Assembly: GCA_032433765.1 (NCBI GenBank) | Contig: JAVIAB010000051.1 | Location: 147,835,275-147,899,274 of the forward strand | Source of the DNA: Megaustenia siamemsis | Taxonomy: Eukaryota; Mollusca; Gastropoda; Stylommatophora; Ariophantidae | Length of the DNA: 64,000 nucleotides | Direction of reading: 5' to 3' | Shown: positions 58,119-64,000 of the stretch, one piece after another | How positions within the stretch are numbered: the first letter of the stretch is position 1 | How the letters are laid out: each line of letters starts with the position of its first letter | The notes under the pieces: generated by a model | Told to the model about the DNA's origin: nothing | Database searches by the model: none | Seen by the model: the letters and a program-made list of their open reading frames with translations, nothing else | Program-made: the position numbers and the translations under genes

Positions 58119-58812
58119 ACTGTCTTTGTGTGAAACAAACATTTCACTTCATCTGTGTCGCGGAAGACTCATTTGGAAACTAAACATGTCCCGTGGGAAA
58201 AGAGGATATGCACGGCTTAAGGTTTTGTACAAGACGCGTCTGCCATTGAACACATCCACAAGCGTTGTTGAAAAAAAAACAACAGAACGATGCTATGTCT
58301 TTTCTTCACTGCAAATATCGGATTAAAAAAAATAAAGGCATTCAATCAATAACAAGGGAAGATAAGCTGAAGTGTGAAAGAGGTGTTCTTGTGCCAGGGA
58401 GAGCCTAAATGAAAGATAATAATAGAAACCTCCAGTAAGTGAATAAAGGAAGAGATAAGAACGGAAGTAATCAGAAATAGAAACTATGGGAGAAGCAAAT
58501 ACACACACACACACACACATGCAAAGAGAACAAGAGAAAGAGTAAGATGGAGAAACTGAGAATAAAGAGATTTTTCTTTACACATTAAAGAGTGATTTAA
58601 AAAGAAAGATGCTGATAAAGACAGAGAGAAAGAAAAGACTCGCAGAGATAGTAGAGACAGGCAGATCGAGAGATTGAGAGAGACATTAAGAGGAAATGAT
58701 ATAAAGAGGTACAGAGTTGCATGGAGAGACAGGCAGAAAGACATGAATAAGCGTAAAGAAAGGAGATACATATTTAAAATAAAGATGATCAGATATAGAG
58801 AGAAAGATATGA
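58119..58812. other. GA-rich sequence with a (CA)n tract; no gene recognised
   Basis: (CA)n at about 58500-58519. From 58520 to 58810 the strand is strongly purine-rich with short GAGA runs. No coding signal. Confidence 0.55.
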
Positions 58813-58890
58813 ACAGAGTTGGTCAGATAAACAGAGTTGGTCAGATAAACAGAGTTGGTCAGATAAACAGAGTTGGTCAGATAAACAGAG
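58813..58890. repeat. 18-bp minisatellite, about 4.5 units
   Basis: ACAGAGTTGGTCAGATAA recurs at 58813, 58831 and onward. It abuts a LINE tail at 58890. Confidence 0.93.
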
Positions 58891-59305
58891 TTAATTTAGA
58901 AAGCAAATGCTACGGAAAAATCCTATACCTTGGATAACGAAAAAGAGCAATGAAGACATATTAAAAGATTTCAACATAAAAAAGAACTGGCTTATAAGCA
59001 CTGCTCTACAGAAGAAATTAAAATACTGTGACTACGTCAAAAGACAGCGGGCTGGAAAGAACAATTATGGATGACTTGGTTTCTTGGCGATGCATCAGGG
59101 GCAAAGCAAGAAAAAAGTGGTTTCAAAAAATAAGGATGTCTTGAATATGACAACAGAAATGGGAGATCTGGCTAGAGACATAGATTCTTTCAGACGGGCT
59201 GTGATGAATGCAACATTATCTGGGAGATCTGGCTAGATACAGAGATTCTTTCAGCCGAGCTGCAGTGAATGCAACGTTCTGCAAAGAATATGTGACCTGA
59301 TGATG
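58890..59305 (+). mobile_element. LINE C-terminal fragment, family eta, with internally duplicated tail
   Basis: A degraded RKML.KI.Y.G region is followed by DDLVSWRCIRGKARKKWFQK. The tail TGGGAGATCTGGCTAGA occurs twice (59160 and 59220), each followed by ATTCTTTCAG and GAATGCAAC. It ends near GATGATGACTGG. Related to the tail at 34600-34775. Confidence 0.65.
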
Positions 59306-60100
59306 ACTGGTGAATTAGTATATTAAATGATGGCTTCCGGGCGTACTAATGACGAAGTTACCGATTAATATGGAGATATAACGAAACAAATATGTGTAGG
59401 AGCACTACATTTCTCATACAACACAATGATATAAGAAGATGACATACAAGCACATATCGAAAGGATCATAGGTGTGTTTAGTTAGAGGTCTGTTTAGTCG
59501 ATGTGTCACCTTCGTAGCACACCGAACAGGTTCACAAGTGCTCAGATCTCCTCCTCAGTGTGTGGAGACTGACGGCTCCAGTTCTCTCTTGATTTCATAT
59601 TCCTTCTGTGTCACCCCAGTTTTGATCTATTGTGCATGCAGTTAGAAGCTTTTTGGCACTCTCAGAGAAGGTTAAACACTTTTCAACTTTTCACTCTTTC
59701 CATTTAATCACTGGCCTCGTCTTCCACTTTCTCAATGTGTCCTGCCTTTATTCCTGGCTGAGTTATCGTTACTGTCTCCACTGCACTTCTCCTCCCTTGC
59801 CACCCCAGTTTTCTCCCCCCCCCACCCTTTGGGACCCCTCCTTTAATCCACCCTGAGGAGATCCTTTTTACTTTTTAACCTTTTTGGCTTTCTAGATCCT
59901 ACCTGCCCTGTTAACTATTTATTATGTGATTAACAGGCGCGTAGATCCTGGCCACATTTCCTCTTTCGCCATTTTGAGATTAGTACTTGCCTTTCGTGTT
60001 TGTATTTGAGCACATATTTATTATTTTGTACCAGATAAAGGCATTTGTCGAAACGTGGTATTTTGTCTCGCCTCTCTCCAAGTTTAGCTGCCTGATGCCA
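59306..60100. other. No gene recognised; dispersed-repeat-like motifs
   Basis: The stretch at 59517-59570 resembles 28272-28325. Near 60030-60060, GATAAAGGCATTTGTCGAAA then CGTGG is the reverse-sense relative of the 20482-20512 motif. This interval could be the 3' untranslated region of the theta LINE on the minus strand. Confidence 0.35.
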
Positions 60101-62110
60101 TTATATGTTTATTTTACAGATAGAACATGGCTGTGGATTCATGATCAATGATTGATTCATCAGAGCGCAATGTCTCACTAACGACATACACAATGTCAGA
60201 CGGATCCATTGAACGTCCGTCATTGATGGCAACTGTTCCAACCAGGCCTTTTCTTCTCCTCTCATGCAGGAGTGTCCCAGAACGAAGATGAAACCGTTCT
60301 CAATCTGTTCTAATTTCTTTAGTGAGTTCACTGTCTTCGTGCCCCACCTGCTTCTATTTTCATGAGCAGACTCCTCGAGTTTCTCACAAAGAACATTTGT
60401 ATAAAAGGTTGTGTTTCTAGTCAGCCAGACCATTGTCTTTGTTACTGCCATGTTTTCTACGGTCAAACTACTAGTAGCTACCACAAAAGCACAACTCTCT
60501 TCCATTACTGTTAATCCTTTGACTTGGGTTCTGCAAGCCCATGAGTCCCGACTGTGTCGAACAAAGAACCAAGCTTGGTAAATTATTGCCTGAACCTCAG
60601 GTGAATTCTAAATGATCAAGGTCGGCACCTCTACCTCCACGACCACAGGGTTTGTTCCCTGCTTTATCTGTTTAACGTGATGCAAACCGAAAAGAACGTA
60701 GAGCACTCCTATGCACTCTTTCCCGGAATTGGATGACCCCTAGTTGACAAATCAGCTGAGCAATGTCCTCAGCCCGTGCCATACATGATCTTCCTCTTTT
60801 GTGCTTGATGCACTCCTCCTGCCGACCTCCCTGTGTGGTGAATGTTGTACATCAGCACCGACTCGGAGATAGGCACGTGCTCATGATATATTTATTCTGC
60901 CGGTGATGTTGAGAAACTCAAGGAAATCCTGCAAGATGTGACTTTCGTGCATTCAAGTATGATGTACATATCCTCATTTTGTATTTGTTGCAGTCTTTCA
61001 ATCTTCCTTGTGACTGAGTGTTAGAATCGCCAGCGGATACTCGATAACCGAAACCACAGTCTTTGGTATAGAAGGACAAGAAGATGCTGTTCAAAGTCTG
61101 CCGTCATTACTTTCATTTGCTGAGAAGTCTTTCCTAGCCTTCATTTGGAGAACGTGCTAAGTGAAAGCAAGACTTCGAACAAAGTGTGTTCCCAGATGTG
61201 TTGTCCTCACAGCAACCCCTGAACTCACGCTAACTAATGGTGTCGGTGTGCTGACGGTAGTTGATGGAGAACCATGTCACAGCAAGCCCTGAACTCACGC
61301 TAACTAATGGTGTCAGTGTGTTGACGGTAGTTGAGGGAGAACCATGTCACAGCAAGCCCTGAACTCACGCTAACTAATGGTGGCGGTGTGTTGAGGTAGT
61401 TGATGGAGAACCATGTCACAGCAAGCCCTGAACTCACGCTAACTAATGGTGGCGGTGTGTTGACGGTAGTTGAGGGAGAACCATGTCACAGCAAGGCCTG
61501 AACTCACGCTAACTAATGGTGGCGGTGTGTTGACGGTAGTTGATAGAGAACCATGTCACAGCAAGCCCTGAACTCACGCTAACTAATGGTGTCGGTGTGT
61601 TGACGGTAGTTGATGGAGAACCATGTCACAGCAAGCCCTGAACTCACGCTAACTAATGGTGTCGGTGTGTTGACGGTAGTTGATGGAGAACCATGTCACA
61701 GCAAGCCCTGAACTCACGCTAACTAATGGTGGCGGTGTGTTGACGGTAGTTGATGGAGAACCATGTCACAGCTGACCTCGTCTGGTTTACCAGACATTCA
61801 ATCTGGACTTCTCCAGCAACCTGTCCCATATCTTTATCTTGGGTGGTGCACAAAAGCGTGATCAGCGTTAGACAATGTCCTCCTTAGATCTGCATTCGTC
61901 TCACCTGTCATTGTCACAATGTAGGTGTTGAAAAGCGCAGAAAACAGAGGTGAGCCCTGTGGTAGGCAAGGATGTTTTGTATGTTCGTACCCACTTGAAC
62001 AAGAGCCGCTGCTATCCAAGGAGAACTGCTCTGATACGTGAGTGGTTTCATTCGGCAGTTGAGACCGGTGCTGTAACAATCGATCTCGAGGATGCGAACA
62101 ACAGGGTATC
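60101..62110 (-). mobile_element. LINE fragment, family theta, with RT and RNase H remnants
   Basis: On the minus strand the order is: an RT block at 61834-62079 (CLPQGSPLFSALFNTYIV, like LPQGS.LSP.LFN.YI, and NADH at 61858-61869 where YADD is expected); a 70-bp array; a block near 60960-61020 (KIERLQQIQNEDMYIILECT, matching the L..IQNEAMR.ILG.T block between RT and RNase H); and an open frame at 60101-60505 whose FVLGHSCMRGEEKAWLEQLP resembles the W.PSHVGI.GNE.AD.LAK box of LINE RNase H. The RT-IQNE-RNase H order fits the I/Jockey/Ingi group rather than RTE. The RT motif is broken and the frame is lost, so it is inactive. The RNase H assignment is by motif resemblance only. Confidence 0.6.
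61204..61775. repeat. 70-bp tandem repeat inside a LINE remnant, 8 units
   Basis: CTGAACTCACGCTAACTAAT, then GTGTTGACGGTAGTTGA and GAGAACCATGTCACAGCAAG, recurs every 70 bp (61441 and 61511). One unit lacks a base near 61395. It lies between the RT and IQNE blocks of the theta LINE. Confidence 0.95.
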
Positions 62111-62248
62111 GATTGTTTTCTTGATGGCTCAGCTGTACCCGTCCAGTATCAGTCCAGTTCTCATATGTGTGTGTATTGTAACAAAGATTGAGTGAACTTT
62201 ACTAAGCACGACTGCATACGGAAAGAAACAAATGCGTATACGCTGAAA

Positions 62249-62303
62249 GACAGATAGACAGACATACAGACATACAGACATACAGACAGACAGACAGACA
62301 GAC

Positions 62304-62386
<83 letters not shown>
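62249..62386. repeat. (GACA)n-(GATA)n microsatellite
   Basis: CAGACATACAGACATACAGA grades into pure (GATA)n from about 62304 to 62386. Confidence 0.97.
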
Positions 62387-63104
62387 ATATTAACTATGTA
62401 GTATTATTTATTCTTCTTCTGTCGCATATTATCGAAATATGTTGCATTGCATACCCTGCAGCCCAGTGCATTCGTCTTGATCCCACGTCTGTTAGTGACC
62501 TTCCTGCAAGGCAGCAGTTGTTTGTATTCAGAGTTTTTGTGTGTGTCTTTCTACCTCCAAACAAATAAAGAGTTAAAACAGAAAAAAACAATGCTTTTCC
62601 CATACTGGTTCTCCTTTCTGTCACTTAAGCAGACTGTCCGCTTGGATGAACATTCTTCTCGTGTTGCACTTGTTTGTGTTATCTCGTTAATGGACAAACA
62701 ATTTCAAGGAGTAACCGTATGGAAACATCCTGGACCCGATATCAATTTTTCTCAAAGTTATGATTAACAAAACTTCATGCTATGATGAAATATGAACTGA
62801 CAACTTTTAATTTCATAGAAAATGACGGTTTCTGTCAAAACGCGGAGTGAGTCTTCCACCGTTGGCTTCTACGGGACAGTCTACGGTTATAATCTCATTT
62901 TGTGTGTTTGTTTTTGTGGTAGAACTAACTTTTAATATAAACAAGGCGTATAATTAAGCTTTGTTTAGCTACATTTATGATAAATAATAAAAAAAAACAG
63001 AACTATGAGAATGGAAACAATGAGTGGGAAAACGGTTTGTATTTGCTTTAATAAAGAATGTCAATAATTGATTTTGATGGGAAACACATTTTTGGCTTAA
63101 AATA
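62387..63104. other. No recognised feature
   Basis: Unique-looking sequence. A 106-codon plus-strand frame (62447-62767) lacks known motifs, and its reverse-strand overlap is also open. Confidence 0.4.
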
Positions 63105-63372
63105 ATCCACATTTTATTTTTAAATAATCTACGTTTTATTTTTAAATAATCTACATTTTATTTTTAAATAATCTACATAAAAAATAATCTACATTTTATT
63201 TTTAAATAATCTACGTTTTATTTTTAAATAATCTACATTTTATTTTTAAATAATCTACATAAAAAAAATAATCTACATTTTATTTTAAATAATCTACGTT
63301 TTATTTTTAAATAATCTACATTTTATTTTTAAATAATCTACATAAAAAAAATAATCTACATTTTATTTTTAA
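63105..63372. repeat. 22-bp AT-rich minisatellite with a ~90-bp super-repeat
   Basis: TAAATAATCTACATTTTATT plus TT (22 bp; 63121 and 63143). A shortened unit with TACATAAAAAAAATAATC recurs at about 63175, 63258 and 63340. Confidence 0.92.
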
Positions 63373-63649
63373 GGTGAAGATGAAAATGGTGACGAGGTTG
63401 ATTTCAGAACTACGACGTCCGCACATTATAGTAGCCATTCACCATGTGACTGACTTTAGATAACTAGGGACTTTCCACGTAAAAAGTAGCAGACATTGTT
63501 ATGATACTAGTCATGATTGTTAGCAACAGAGTCTACTTATGCCTCAAATTATTGAGACTTTCAATCAAAGCCAGGCAGCTACAATGACGATCTCCTACTA
63601 ACAGCGAGAGATTGCATCATCACAGTTTGTTAAATCGTCTGAGCAATCG
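63373..63649. other. No recognised feature
   Basis: Short unique-looking interval before the last LINE fragment. Confidence 0.5.
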
Positions 63650-64000
63650 ACAATACAATGCCAGACTTGGACCCTAGATGCAAGAACAATTAGAAAAGTA
63701 ACCACTGCCTAGATTAAATGTGTCAGACGAATGACAGGAAACAACATGAGAGATAAAATCGGAAATGAAATCAGAAAAAAACTAGGAATAATTTCTGCCT
63801 TTGAATACATAAAGAAACAACAGATAAAATAGTTTGGCCACGTGATAAGGCAAAAATATCAAAACACTACACAACGAGTCTCCAATAACATTTACGAGAA
63901 CACCAGAACCAAGGGTCGACCACAAAAAATATGGATTGATAGAATATTAGAAACACCAGCAAATATAACAGCAGCAGAGACCAATAGAAAAACAAAATAC
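63650..64000 (+). mobile_element. LINE C-terminal fragment, family zeta, cut by window end
   Basis: It encodes QTWTLDARTIRKVTTA, GNEIRKKLGIISAFEYIKKQ, QIK.FGHVIRQKYQNTTQRV and ENTRTKGRPQKIWIDRILET, then PANITAAETNRKTKY at the edge. It is the opposite orientation to the 43912-45960 copy and better preserved in this part; at least two stops are present. It continues beyond the window. Confidence 0.85.

Noticed and set aside
60101..60505. Host gene of unknown function (134-residue ORF)
   Set aside because: The GHSCMRGEEKAWLEQLP segment and position after RT and IQNE blocks favour a LINE RNase H remnant, although this rests on motif resemblance.

Overview
This window looks like non-coding, repeat-dense DNA from an invertebrate animal, most likely a mollusc. 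The evidence is AT-rich sequence, decayed non-LTR retrotransposon tails of several families, tRNA-derived SINEs (one with the CACGTTAAAGA-type core I associate with MetaSINEs of molluscs and other invertebrates), and a very high load of minisatellites. I found no bacterial-type operon, no rRNA, no convincing free-standing tRNA and no recognisable host exon. The phylum call is inference.

By my hand tally, arrays of tandem repeats occupy roughly 21 kb, about one third of the window. The largest are a 19-bp array at 14768-19710, a 19-bp array at 2319-4761, a 29-bp array at 46498-48765, a 26-bp array at 11632-13712, a 29-bp array at 31041-32455 and a 25-bp array at 51510-52855. Between them lie about two dozen truncated, frameshifted LINE fragments. 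I sorted these by C-terminal signature: alpha (8160, 33466, 56745), beta (20655, 24471, 27578, 37530, 38626, 51035, 55036), gamma (100, 1600, 6650, 34920), delta (5640), epsilon (23333), zeta (43912, 53833, 63650), eta (34600, 58890) and theta, with RT plus RNase H (60101-62110). There are also seven copies or pieces of one tRNA-SINE (B), two of another (A), one of a third (C), and a two-copy dispersed repeat (D).

The only intact long ORF is an intronless 425-residue DDE transposase on the minus strand (29642-30919). Its two Asp and Glu are spaced like the long-spacer Sailor/DD82E group of the IS630-Tc1-mariner superfamily. It lies between a (TA)n tract 82 nt upstream of its ATG and, 57 nt after its stop codon on the same strand, a perfect 6-bp stem with a TTTC loop of the replication-dependent histone mRNA type. 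This histone-like gene layout is the most unusual thing in the window.

A second theme is that at least five tandem arrays sit inside retrotransposons and repeat a piece of the host element: a LINE 3' terminus (972-1655), LINE C-terminal codons (5949-6380 and 23537-24380), a SINE 3' hairpin (53046-53395), and probably the RT to RNase H interval of another LINE (61204-61775). In two of them the flanking short direct repeat that could have seeded the first duplication is still visible. The region looks like a place where dying retrotransposons are repeatedly turned into minisatellites.
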